5,702 bases of DNA. Source: an uncultured Collinsella sp. Its GTDB lineage: Bacteria > Actinomycetota > Coriobacteriia > Coriobacteriales > Coriobacteriaceae. Of the stretch, positions 1 through 5,702 are shown one piece after another (within the stretch, counting starts at the first letter, position 1; every line of letters starts with the position of its first letter). The notes below the pieces were generated by a model. That model was not told the DNA's origin. It worked only from the letters and a program-made list of their open reading frames with translations, and made no database searches. The position numbers and the translations under genes are program-made. The stretch is taken from NCBI GenBank assembly GCA_902470835.1, contig CABRHR010000115.1:1-5702 (forward strand), written 5' to 3'.

Positions 1-13
1 GTATAAGAGACAG
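1..13 (+). other. Residual Nextera/Tn5 mosaic-end adapter (left contig end)
   Basis: The first 13 bases, GTATAAGAGACAG, are the last 13 bases of the 19-bp Tn5 mosaic end used in Nextera libraries. The matching adapter in the opposite orientation sits at the right end of the window, so this is library sequence and not genomic. Genuine sequence starts at about base 14. The toxin reading frame stays open through the adapter, so automated annotation could add false N-terminal residues (…IRDR) to that fragment. Confidence 0.95.
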
Positions 14-257
14 GTTAAAGGTTGCGAGTGGGACCTCAAAGCTACGATGTATTGATTCTAAGATTGGCCTCTATGAACTGAAAGGGTTTGACGGGGCAAA
101 TCGAGAGATGATTTATGCCATATGTCAGGGCGCAGACAAAATTGTTCTATTGTTTTGGTTTAAAGGACATCAGGGATCTGGAAATATCAGTAAAGAAATC
201 GAGCGGGCCAAGCGATTAGCCGTAATAGCACGTCAACTTCTGGAAACTGAGCGTTGA
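14..257 (+). CDS. RelE/HigB-family toxin, 3' part only
   Basis: An open frame enters from the contig edge (first whole codon at 15) and ends at TGA 255-257, leaving about 80 residues. The fragment contains GLYELKGFDGANREMIYA at residues 18-35, matching the core strand region of RelE/ParE/HigB toxins (usual pattern: lyELR…R.lYa). A hydrophobic strand IVLLFWF follows, and then a C-terminal helix with EIERAKR. Members of this family are usually ribosome-dependent mRNA interferases of about 100-120 residues, so roughly the first 20-40 residues are missing. The usual FxKK stretch after the hydrophobic strand reads FKGHQGSG here, so one conserved lysine appears to be lost. Activity therefore cannot be assumed. 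The toxin lies before its antitoxin, with 33 bp between stop and start, as in higBA-type modules. The gene is AT-rich compared with the operon downstream. Family assignment is fairly sure; the exact subfamily is not. Confidence 0.8.
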
Positions 258-290
258 CTTTTATACTTGGCTTTCGAAACGGAGAACACA

Positions 291-677
291 ATGAATAAAG
301 TAGATTTATCTGATTTTTACGCCGAGACAGAAACTAGTGAAACACGCGCTTATGAACATGCACTAGATATTGAGTTTATTGTTCATCGCGAAATGAAACG
401 TTTGGGATTGAGTAAAAGTGAGCTGGCAAATCGTATGGGCATAAGCCTTCAGTCGCTTTCTAAGCTCTTGAATTCTCAACCTAATATGACTCTAAAGACG
501 ATTGCAAAGTTCGAACTTGCTTTGGGCATTAAGATCGTTCCGCAGGTTATCGTCAGCTATTCCAAAGAACTGCCGTTTCTTTCATCCACCTATTCCGTGC
601 GAGAGCAATGTACATCGCCTGCCATTCTCCCTGCAGAGCTGTCAGCAGATTGCGATGTGCCTTTTCAGAGCGAATAG
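291..677 (+). CDS. XRE-family helix-turn-helix antitoxin (HigA-like)
   Basis: This 128-residue protein has a Cro/C1-type helix-turn-helix at about residues 38-80: LGLSKSELANRMGIS, then LQSLSKLLNS as the recognition helix, then MTLKTIAKFELALGI. ATG 291 is chosen over an in-frame TTG at 267 because GGAG at 281-284 lies six bases before it. The acidic, likely flexible N-terminus (residues 1-25) and the position right behind a RelE/HigB toxin point to an antitoxin. In this family the antitoxin neutralises the toxin and represses the shared promoter, which lies outside the window to the left. Residues beyond about 85, a 40-residue tail with no motif I recognise, could hold the toxin-binding part or be a lineage-specific extension. 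Composition is AT-rich (23 G/C of 60 at 301-360), unlike the operon that follows. A stand-alone transcription regulator is possible but less likely given the neighbour. Confidence 0.8.
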   Translation: MNKVDLSDFYAETETSETRAYEHALDIEFIVHREMKRLGLSKSELANRMGISLQSLSKLLNSQPNMTLKTIAKFELALGIKIVPQVIVSYSKELPFLSSTYSVREQCTSPAILPAELSADCDVPFQSE

Positions 678-696
678 CAGCCTCTTAATGAGGCTG
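678..696. repeat. Hairpin-forming inverted repeat after the antitoxin gene
   Basis: CAGCCTC (678-684) and GAGGCTG (690-696) form a perfect 7-bp stem around the 5-base loop TTAAT. The repeat begins directly after the antitoxin stop codon. It could end or stabilise the toxin-antitoxin transcript. No T-run follows on either strand, so it is not a standard intrinsic terminator, and I do not call it one. Confidence 0.5.
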
Positions 697-769
697 GGTC
701 GGACGAGTTGCCACTCCCACATCCTCTAAAAAAGTTCTTAAAACAGCCTTAAAGGCGTTCCAGCTTGCG

Positions 770-798
770 TTGACAGCGTAAAATACGCATGTTTGACT
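770..798 (+). promoter_or_regulatory. Predicted sigma70-type promoter of the pel operon
   Basis: A perfect -35 box TTGACA (770-775) is followed 17 bases later by TTGACT (793-798), a weak -10 that is helped by a TGT extended -10 element at 790-792. The start codon of the first operon gene is 35 bases beyond the -10, which leaves room for a short leader with the ribosome binding site. An alternative -10, TAAAAT at 779-784, matches consensus better but lacks a good -35 at the right distance. This is the only convincing promoter in the 155-bp intergenic region. I see no c-di-GMP riboswitch-like fold there. Confidence 0.5.
776..788. promoter_or_regulatory. Palindrome between -35 and -10, candidate operator
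   Basis: GCGTA AAA TACGC is a perfect 5-bp inverted repeat with a 3-base centre. It begins immediately after the TTGACA box and lies wholly within the spacer of the predicted pel promoter. With one bulged A (789) the symmetry extends to ACA/TGT. A dimeric repressor bound here would block RNA polymerase. No regulator gene in the window is known to bind it; the role is inferred from position and symmetry alone. Confidence 0.35.
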
Positions 799-805
799 AT
801 GACTA
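794..805 (+). repeat. Tandem 6-bp repeat TGACTA x2 at the -10 region
   Basis: TGACTATGACTA is two direct copies of TGACTA, overlapping the predicted -10 box of the pel promoter. The core TTGAC also occurs in the -35 box 23 bases upstream. Such short direct repeats can be regulator half-sites, but a 12-base repeat may also arise by chance. Confidence 0.3.
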
Positions 806-816
806 AAGTGGATTTT

Positions 817-826
817 AGGGGAGGGG
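817..826 (+). promoter_or_regulatory. Ribosome binding site of the pelD-like gene
   Basis: AGGGGAGGGG ends six bases before ATG 833. This purine-rich block is a strong anti-16S match and supports that start over any internal codon. Confidence 0.7.
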
Positions 827-832
827 TGCGCT

Positions 833-2971
833 ATGGAGGTGCTGGTTGTTGGCAACACCGCATATGTTGACGATGACTTTTGTGCCAAGGCGTTCCCCGA
901 GGACCATGTGCAGGTCGTAGCCGCGCAGGACACGCGCCGCGACGAGTCGTCGCCCCATGCCTCGTGGAAAGAGCTGCTCCAGCACTTGGAGCAGGCCTAT
1001 GAGTTCGACCGCGTGGTCTACCTTTCTAATTACCTTACCCCGCATATCGATAGCGTGGGCGATATCGAGCTGCTGCGTTCGGTCTTCCGCGCGTGCATGG
1101 GTCGCCGGATCCAGCTGTTGTATATAGCAGGTCCCGCAGGTGCCGAGGGTGCCGCCGATGCCGCGGGGCGAACGGGCAAGGGAATTATCGCCCGCGCAGC
1201 CAACGACCTGTGCCGCTACTACGCTGCTAGCGAGGGCGTTCAGACCAAGATCTTGCGCGTGCCGTTCCTGTATACCGCGTCTGCCGCGCTGGAGGACCCG
1301 TTTTTGGTGCCGCTGTTCGACGCGTGCTCAACAGGATCGGTCGCTCTGCGGGGCGCACGAGATGCAGCGTTTCCCCTGCTGTGCGCCGAGGAACTCGCGG
1401 TGCTGATTCGCCGCATCTTTGATAGCTGGGATGCCTCTTTTGAGACGCTCGACGTTGCCGATGCCTTCCATCACACGGCGGGTGAAGTGGGCGAGGCTCT
1501 TCAGGCGCTGTTCCCAGGGCTCTCAGTTGCCTATGGCGATTCCGCCGGCTACACCCTGCCCGCCAGCGACGTCGCTCGTGTGCGCTATGGCTGGTTTCAG
1601 CGCTACGACTTGCTGCGCGATCTTTCGACCATTCAAGCGCGTTGGGGTGCTGGCCGCGCAAAGAAGGTCAACCCCTTGCGCGCCGCCATCGACCGCATCC
1701 AGATGTGCACGCTACCTATTAAATGTCTGGAGACGGCAGCCGCTTGGGTCCTGTTCGAGGTGCTGGAGCATCTGTTCTCCCAATCTGCCCAGCTCAATGT
1801 GCTCGACTACCGTCTGCTGTACGTTGTACTGATCGGCACGCTGTATGGGCTCGATTTTGGCCTGGTTGCGGCGCTGCTGGCGTCGGTGGGTTTGGCCGCG
1901 AGTTACTTTACTCAGTACGGCTATACCTTTCAGGGCCTGTTCTATGAGCCGTCCAACTGGCTGCCGTTTATTGCGTACTTTGTGGTGGGTGCCGTGTGCG
2001 GCTATGTGCAGCTACGCAACAGCGAGGCCATTAGGGCGGAGCGCGATCAAAACGAGCTCGTGCGCAACCGTAATACGTTTCTTACGCAGCTCTACCACGA
2101 CGCGATCGAGGACAAGCGCGCGTACAGGCGCCAGATCGTGGGCCGCCACGACAGCTTTGGCAAGATCTTTGCCGTGACGCAGGAGCTCGACGTGCTCAAC
2201 CCACGCGACATCTATCGCAAGTGCTGCGAGCTTCTGGGCGAGATCCTCGAGAACGATTCGGTTGCGATCTATCATGTTTCGGGCGGGGCATTTGCACGCC
2301 TGGTGGCAGCAAGTCCCGCGATTGCCGAAGATGCCGCACGCTCGCTCACGCTTGAGCAGCTTGCACCTCTTTTGGGCGACGGGGGTCGTTCGAACCTGTG
2401 GGTGAACCGTGAGCTGACGCCGGGACTTCCCATGTTTGGATACACGATCGAGCGCGACGGGGCACCCGCTGTGTTGATCTTTGTGCGTAGTGCGGCCGAA
2501 AACCAAATGACCCTCTATTATCAAAACCTGTTCCGCATCTTGTGCGGGTTGGTCGAAAGCGCGCTGGGCCGTGCCTTTGACTATGAGGCGGTGGCGCAGG
2601 ATAAACGCTGCGTTGACGGCACTTGCGTGCTCAAGCAGGCTGCCTTTGGCCAAGAGCTCGCGGCGGAGCAGGCGCTGGCAGATAGCAAGATGGGGAGTTT
2701 TTTGCTCCTGCGCGTGGTACCGGGCATGGAGCCTGTCGGCGAGCTGGTGGGCGCAATTGGGTCGGCAATCCGCGAGAGCGACGCGGCGGGCTTGGTCGAC
2801 GGCGACGTGCTCTACCTGCTTATGCGCCAGGCAAAGGCATGCGATCTGCCCATTATCCGCGAGCGCCTGAGCGCAAAGCAGATTGTGGTGGAGCCCGTCG
2901 ACGGCGAGGACATCGTGGCGCTGCTGCAGCACATCTCTTACACCGGTGACGGTGAGGGGGGTGCCGCTTGA
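833..2971 (+). CDS. pelD: PelD-like c-di-GMP receptor with fused degenerate epimerase domain
   Basis: This 712-residue membrane protein is the likely c-di-GMP switch of Pel polysaccharide synthesis. Domains in order: (a) residues 1-280, an extended SDR/epimerase-like fold (MEVLVVGNTA at the start; ANDLCRYYAASEGVQTKILRVPFLY at 123-147 matches the region after the SDR catalytic motif). It lacks the GxxGxxG NAD loop and has no YxxxK anywhere, so it is probably not an enzyme. (b) Four membrane helices at about 299-316, 323-340, 342-360 and 375-393. (c) A charged linker helix, 394-440. (d) A GAF domain, about 445-580. (e) A degenerate GGDEF domain, about 600-700, where DGDVL (656-660) replaces GGDEF but the inhibitory-site motif RESD (647-650) lies exactly five residues before it. 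This order matches Pseudomonas PelD (about 455 residues) plus the N-terminal addition. The gene overlaps the next by 4 bases. Diguanylate cyclase activity is not expected. PelD identity is by architecture and neighbours, without an alignment. Confidence 0.85.
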   Translation: MEVLVVGNTAYVDDDFCAKAFPEDHVQVVAAQDTRRDESSPHASWKELLQHLEQAYEFDRVVYLSNYLTPHIDSVGDIELLRSVFRACMGRRIQLLYIAGPAGAEGAADAAGRTGKGIIARAANDLCRYYAASEGVQTKILRVPFLYTASAALEDPFLVPLFDACSTGSVALRGARDAAFPLLCAEELAVLIRRIFDSWDASFETLDVADAFHHTAGEVGEALQALFPGLSVAYGDSAGYTLPASDVARVRYGWFQRYDLLRDLSTIQARWGAGRAKKVNPLRAAIDRIQMCTLPIKCLETAAAWVLFEVLEHLFSQSAQLNVLDYRLLYVVLIGTLYGLDFGLVAALLASVGLAASYFTQYGYTFQGLFYEPSNWLPFIAYFVVGAVCGYVQLRNSEAIRAERDQNELVRNRNTFLTQLYHDAIEDKRAYRRQIVGRHDSFGKIFAVTQELDVLNPRDIYRKCCELLGEILENDSVAIYHVSGGAFARLVAASPAIAEDAARSLTLEQLAPLLGDGGRSNLWVNRELTPGLPMFGYTIERDGAPAVLIFVRSAAENQMTLYYQNLFRILCGLVESALGRAFDYEAVAQDKRCVDGTCVLKQAAFGQELAAEQALADSKMGSFLLLRVVPGMEPVGELVGAIGSAIRESDAAGLVDGDVLYLLMRQAKACDLPIIRERLSAKQIVVEPVDGEDIVALLQHISYTGDGEGGAA
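2954..2970 (+). promoter_or_regulatory. Ribosome binding site and TTG start of the pelE-like gene
   Basis: GAGGGGGG (2954-2961) lies six bases before TTG 2968-2970. The TTG shares bases with the upstream TGA stop (TTGA). The next in-frame ATG would remove the first membrane helix, so the TTG start is preferred. This suggests translational coupling. Confidence 0.65.
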
Positions 2972-3873
2972 TCTCACTTGTCGTTGCTGCCGTCTTGCTG
3001 CTGATTCATGCGCTGGTTTGCCTGATGCTGTGGACGCTCATGAAGTTGGGCCTGCTGCCGGTGCGCGGGCACATGCTGGCTGTGATAGTGCTGGTGCCGC
3101 TGTGGGGCCCGTTGCTGGTGGTTCTGCTATCGGTCCGCAGCGCGGTGTTTGGCGAGGGGCTGAAAGAGTCTGCGCTGGAGTCGCTGCGCTTCAACGACGA
3201 GCTCCATCGCAGTATGTCGGTACCGAGTGGTGAGGACGATGCAGGCGTAGTGCCGCTCGAGGAGGCGCTCATCGTCAATGACCCGGCATACCGGCGCCGC
3301 CTTATGCTCTCCATGCTTACCGAGGAGCCCGACGCGTACCTGGCGCAGCTGCAGGCGGCTAAGCTTAACGACGACGTTGAGGTGGCGCACTATGCCGCGA
3401 CGGCGGTGGCGCAGATCTCCAAGGAGTCCGACCTTAAACTGCAGCAGCTGGAGCGCGCCTTTAAGACGGACCCGAGCGCGCAAAACCTCATCGAATACTG
3501 TGATTTTCTTGGTGAATACTTGGGTTCGGGCTTGGCCGAGGGGCGCGTGGCTCAGATTCAGCGCCAACAGTACGCGCGCCTGCTTGCGCGTCGCTGCGAG
3601 CGCGAGGATACCCTTGAGCTGCGCATTCGATACGCGACGGCCCTGGCCGATGTCGGACAGATTGACGAGGCGCAGGCCGTGACCGACCAGCTGGTGCTCG
3701 ACGTGCCCGAGGAGCAGGAGGTTTGGATGCTTTGCCTGCGCCTGGCCGTGATGCGCCGCGACGGTGACGAGGTCCACCGTGTAATCGATGCGATCGACAA
3801 TCAGCATGTGTATTTGAGTGCCGCCAACCGCGAGCAGCTGGCGTTTTGGCGCGACGGGGAGGAGGCCCGATGA
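2968..3873 (+). CDS. pelE: PelE-like membrane protein with TPR-like helices
   Basis: This 301-residue protein starts with two hydrophobic segments (about 3-25 and 36-56) separated by a short basic turn (LLPVRGH). A long cytoplasmic, all-helical region follows. It includes PLEEALIVNDPAYRRRLMLSML (96-116), VEVAHYAATAVAQI (137-150), and TPR-like helix pairs around 155-180, 215-240 and 245-275 (for example YATALADVGQIDEAQAVTDQL). Two membrane helices plus TPRs directly after pelD is the PelE arrangement. In Pseudomonas, PelE associates with PelD and is part of the inner-membrane PelDEFG synthase complex. The gene uses a TTG start overlapping pelD, and its TGA overlaps the next ATG (ATGA), so the three genes are probably translated as a coupled unit. 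No catalytic motif is visible; a scaffold role is expected. Sequence similarity to PelE was judged by eye, so the name rests partly on context. Confidence 0.78.
   Translation: MISLVVAAVLLLIHALVCLMLWTLMKLGLLPVRGHMLAVIVLVPLWGPLLVVLLSVRSAVFGEGLKESALESLRFNDELHRSMSVPSGEDDAGVVPLEEALIVNDPAYRRRLMLSMLTEEPDAYLAQLQAAKLNDDVEVAHYAATAVAQISKESDLKLQQLERAFKTDPSAQNLIEYCDFLGEYLGSGLAEGRVAQIQRQQYARLLARRCEREDTLELRIRYATALADVGQIDEAQAVTDQLVLDVPEEQEVWMLCLRLAVMRRDGDEVHRVIDAIDNQHVYLSAANREQLAFWRDGEEAR
3856..3872 (+). promoter_or_regulatory. Ribosome binding site of the deacetylase gene
   Basis: GGGGAGGAGG (3856-3865) lies four bases before ATG 3870, inside the end of the pelE-like gene. ATG overlaps the upstream TGA as ATGA, which fixes the start and suggests coupling. 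Confidence 0.65.
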
Positions 3874-5673
3874 ACGTGGCGCAACATATCCGCGACTGTG
3901 CAGGCCGCTTTCGTTGGATGGGGCTCCTCGTGGTGTGGGCGGTCTTTATTGCCATGGCCGCCGTGCTGCTGGTGGAGCGTGCCGGCGTGCAGTACAGCGC
4001 TGGACAGCACAAGCTGGGCATGCTCGCCGCCAGCGACGCTACGCCTGCAAGCTCGGCAATCTTTGGCCAAAAGCCCACGTGCCTGGTCATTACCGATTCC
4101 GATCAAGCTGGCGTCGAGGACGTAAAGGAGCAGTTCGACCAGATCCTGCTCGACATGAAGATTGCGCACCGCGACGTGGACCTTGCCCTGGATGGTGCGG
4201 ATGCCTTTCCCTCGCTGACCTCCTTCGATCGCGTGATTTTGCTCATGCCCTCGCTTGACGGGCTGGGTACGCATCTGACCGACATTATGAGTTGGGTGAG
4301 TGCCGGCGGTTCACTTATGCTCGCCATGCCGCCGGATAACTCGAGCTATCTGCAAGTGATTGCCTCCAAGCTTGGCATTGAATCGGCCGGATATGACTAT
4401 GCAAAAGCCGAAAGCATTGTGCCGAGTGAGGACTTTATGCTGGGCGGGGGAGAGCGCTACGAGCTCTCGGACCCCTTTGATTCGTCGCTTTCGGTTTCAT
4501 TGCGCGAAACGGCGCACGTCTGGGCAAAGACCGGTGATGCGGGCACGCCGCTCATTTGGTCTAACGATTGCGGCAGTGGTCACACCGTGGTGTGCAACAT
4601 TGGCATCTACGACAAGGTCATGCGTGGGTTCTATGCTTCGGCCATAAGCTTGCTGGGTGATGCCACGGCCTATCCGGTCATCAACAGCGCCGTGTTCTAT
4701 TTGGACGACTTTCCTAGCCCCGTGCCCTCGGGCGATGGTACTTATATCAAGCGTGACTACGGCCTTTCCATTGCGGATTTTTACACTAAGGTCTGGTGGC
4801 CCGATCTGCAAAAGCTCGCGCAAAAATACGGCATTCGCTATACCGGCGTGATGATCGAAAACTACGAGGACGCGGTCAACCAGACCGAGCCCGCGCGCCA
4901 ACCCGATACCACGCAGTTCCGCTATTTTGGCGGCATGCTGCTGCAGATGGGCGGAGAGCTGGGCTTTCACGGCTACAACCATCAGCCTCTGGCGCTCTGG
5001 GACACCGACTACGGCACGCTGTACGTCTACAAGACCTGGAAGAACAAAGAGACGCTCGTCGCTTCGCTCAACGAACTTATCGCGTTTCAGGACGAGGTCC
5101 TGCCCAACGCTCACGGCTCGGTTTACGTACCGCCGTCGAATATCCTTTCGGCCCGAGCGCGCAAGCTCATCGGCACCGACGTTCCGCGCATTAAGACCAT
5201 CGCCAGTACGTACTTTGAGGACGGTACCGACCTGCCCTACGTGCAGGAGTTTGGCGTGGCGAGCGATGGCATTGTGGAGCAGCCACGTATTGTCTCGGGC
5301 GGCATGGTCGACGATTCCTATATGCGCCTGGCTGCCGTGTCCGAGCTCAACATGCACTACGTGAGTACGCACTTTATGCACCCGGACGACCTGCTCGATC
5401 CGGATCGCGGCGCCAAAGAGGGCTGGGAGGTCTACAAGGGCGGCCTGACCGACTACCTGGACTGGCTTACCAAATCCGCGCCCGATCTGCGGCACCAGAC
5501 GGCGTCGGAGTGCTCCGGTGCCATCCAGCGCTTTTCGTCGGTTACGGTGAACGTGGATACAAGTGCAGATGCCTGGACGCTCAACCTGGGCAATTTCCAC
5601 GACGAGGCGTGGCTCATGTTCCGCGCCAATAATGGCGAGCCGGGTGCGGTGACGGGTGGCGAACTGACGCACC
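3870..5673 (+). CDS. Membrane-anchored DUF2194/PelA-like polysaccharide deacetylase, 3' end missing
   Basis: About 601 genuine residues are present. The frame stays open to base 5702, but the last ten residues (PVSYTHLTLP) are adapter. One N-terminal membrane helix (about 16-35, after basic residues) with no lipobox would leave the rest outside the cell. Residues 68-265 form an alpha/beta domain resembling a glutamine-amidotransferase fold (CLVITDSDQ, DRVILLMPSLDGL, WVSAGGSLMLAMPP). From 270 the NodB/CE4-like deacetylase follows: FYLDDFPSP (276-284) with D279/D280 as motif 1, HGYNH (367-371) as the metal-binding HxxxH, YVPPSN (419-424) in the motif-3 position, and HFMHPDD (501-507) as the late histidine motif. 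The HPDD and DDFPSP style fits the PelA deacetylase/DUF2194 group. The predicted reaction is de-N-acetylation of GalNAc/GlcNAc in Pel. The N-terminal glycoside hydrolase domain of Pseudomonas PelA is absent, as in Gram-positive pel loci. pelF and pelG would be expected next. Confidence 0.82.
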
Positions 5674-5702
5674 CTGTCTCTTATACACATCTGACGCTGC
5701 CG
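5674..5702 (+). other. Residual Nextera adapter (right contig end)
   Basis: Bases 5674-5692 are CTGTCTCTTATACACATCT, the full 19-bp Tn5 mosaic end in reverse complement. They are followed by GACGCTGCCG (5693-5702), the start of the Nextera read-1-side adapter. This is synthetic. Read on the + strand it gives the false tail VSYTHLTLP; read on the - strand it gives MCIRDR at the head of a 397-codon antisense frame. Confidence 0.98.

Noticed and set aside
267..290. Upstream TTG start adding eight residues to the antitoxin
   Set aside because: The ATG at 291 has GGAG six bases before it, while the TTG has no such site.
678..696. Intrinsic terminator after the antitoxin
   Set aside because: The stem is good (7 bp) but no T-run follows on either strand, so it is kept only as an inverted repeat.
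697..832. c-di-GMP riboswitch upstream of pelD
   Set aside because: I looked for a GEMM-type conserved core and paired stems in the short leader and found none; the space between promoter and ribosome binding site is too small.
1400..1850. Extra + strand frames inside the pelD-like gene (for example 1419-1832)
   Set aside because: Arg/Ser/Pro-rich translations typical of out-of-frame reading of GC-rich coding DNA; no ribosome binding sites.
2012..2977. 321-codon antisense open frame
   Set aside because: It mirrors the GAF/GGDEF part of the pelD-like gene, has no ribosome binding site or recognisable domain, and is low-complexity in the manner of shadow frames.
3127..3807. 226-codon antisense open frame over the pelE-like gene
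   Set aside because: Opposite-strand shadow of a gene with clear membrane and TPR-like features; no start signals of its own.
4497..5690. 397-codon antisense open frame beginning MCIRDR
   Set aside because: Its start codon lies in the adapter, and the rest is the complement of the well-supported deacetylase gene; GC-rich codon bias keeps the antisense frame open.

Overview
The window is a metagenome-style assembly contig with untrimmed Illumina Nextera (Tn5) adapter at both ends: bases 1-13 and 5674-5702 are library sequence, so genuine DNA spans about 14-5673. The GC-rich main part, its strong GGAGG-type ribosome binding sites, its TTGA/ATGA gene overlaps and the apparent absence of outer-membrane Pel components suggest a Gram-positive, high-GC gut-type bacterium. 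An actinomycete of the Coriobacteriia (Collinsella-like) is my best guess. This is inferred from composition and gene layout, not from a marker gene.

Layout. (1) 14-677: an AT-rich block with the 3' part of a RelE/HigB-family toxin gene, cut by the contig start, followed by its XRE/HigA-type helix-turn-helix antitoxin gene. (2) 678-832: a 155-bp intergenic region with a 7-bp stem hairpin just after the antitoxin stop. It also holds a good sigma70-type promoter carrying a 13-bp palindrome between the -35 and -10 boxes. (3) 833-5673: a GC-rich, tightly coupled three-gene operon, all on the + strand and continuing past the contig end.

The operon reads as the front of a Gram-positive Pel exopolysaccharide locus. 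The first gene is a PelD-like membrane receptor: four membrane helices, a GAF domain and a degenerate GGDEF domain that keeps the c-di-GMP-binding RxxD site, with a vestigial epimerase (SDR) domain fused in front. The second is PelE-like, with two membrane helices and a TPR-like helical region. The third is a membrane-anchored DUF2194/PelA-like polysaccharide deacetylase, truncated by the contig end. By analogy with known Pel systems, PelD and PelE would hold and switch the synthase (PelF glycosyltransferase and PelG membrane protein, expected just downstream but outside this window). The deacetylase would de-N-acetylate the emerging GalNAc-rich polymer outside the cell, giving a cationic biofilm polysaccharide under c-di-GMP control.

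The most noteworthy points are the dead-epimerase/PelD fusion with an intact c-di-GMP I-site, the AT-rich toxin-antitoxin block abutting the Pel promoter, the palindrome inside that promoter, and the adapter contamination, which creates false protein ends.
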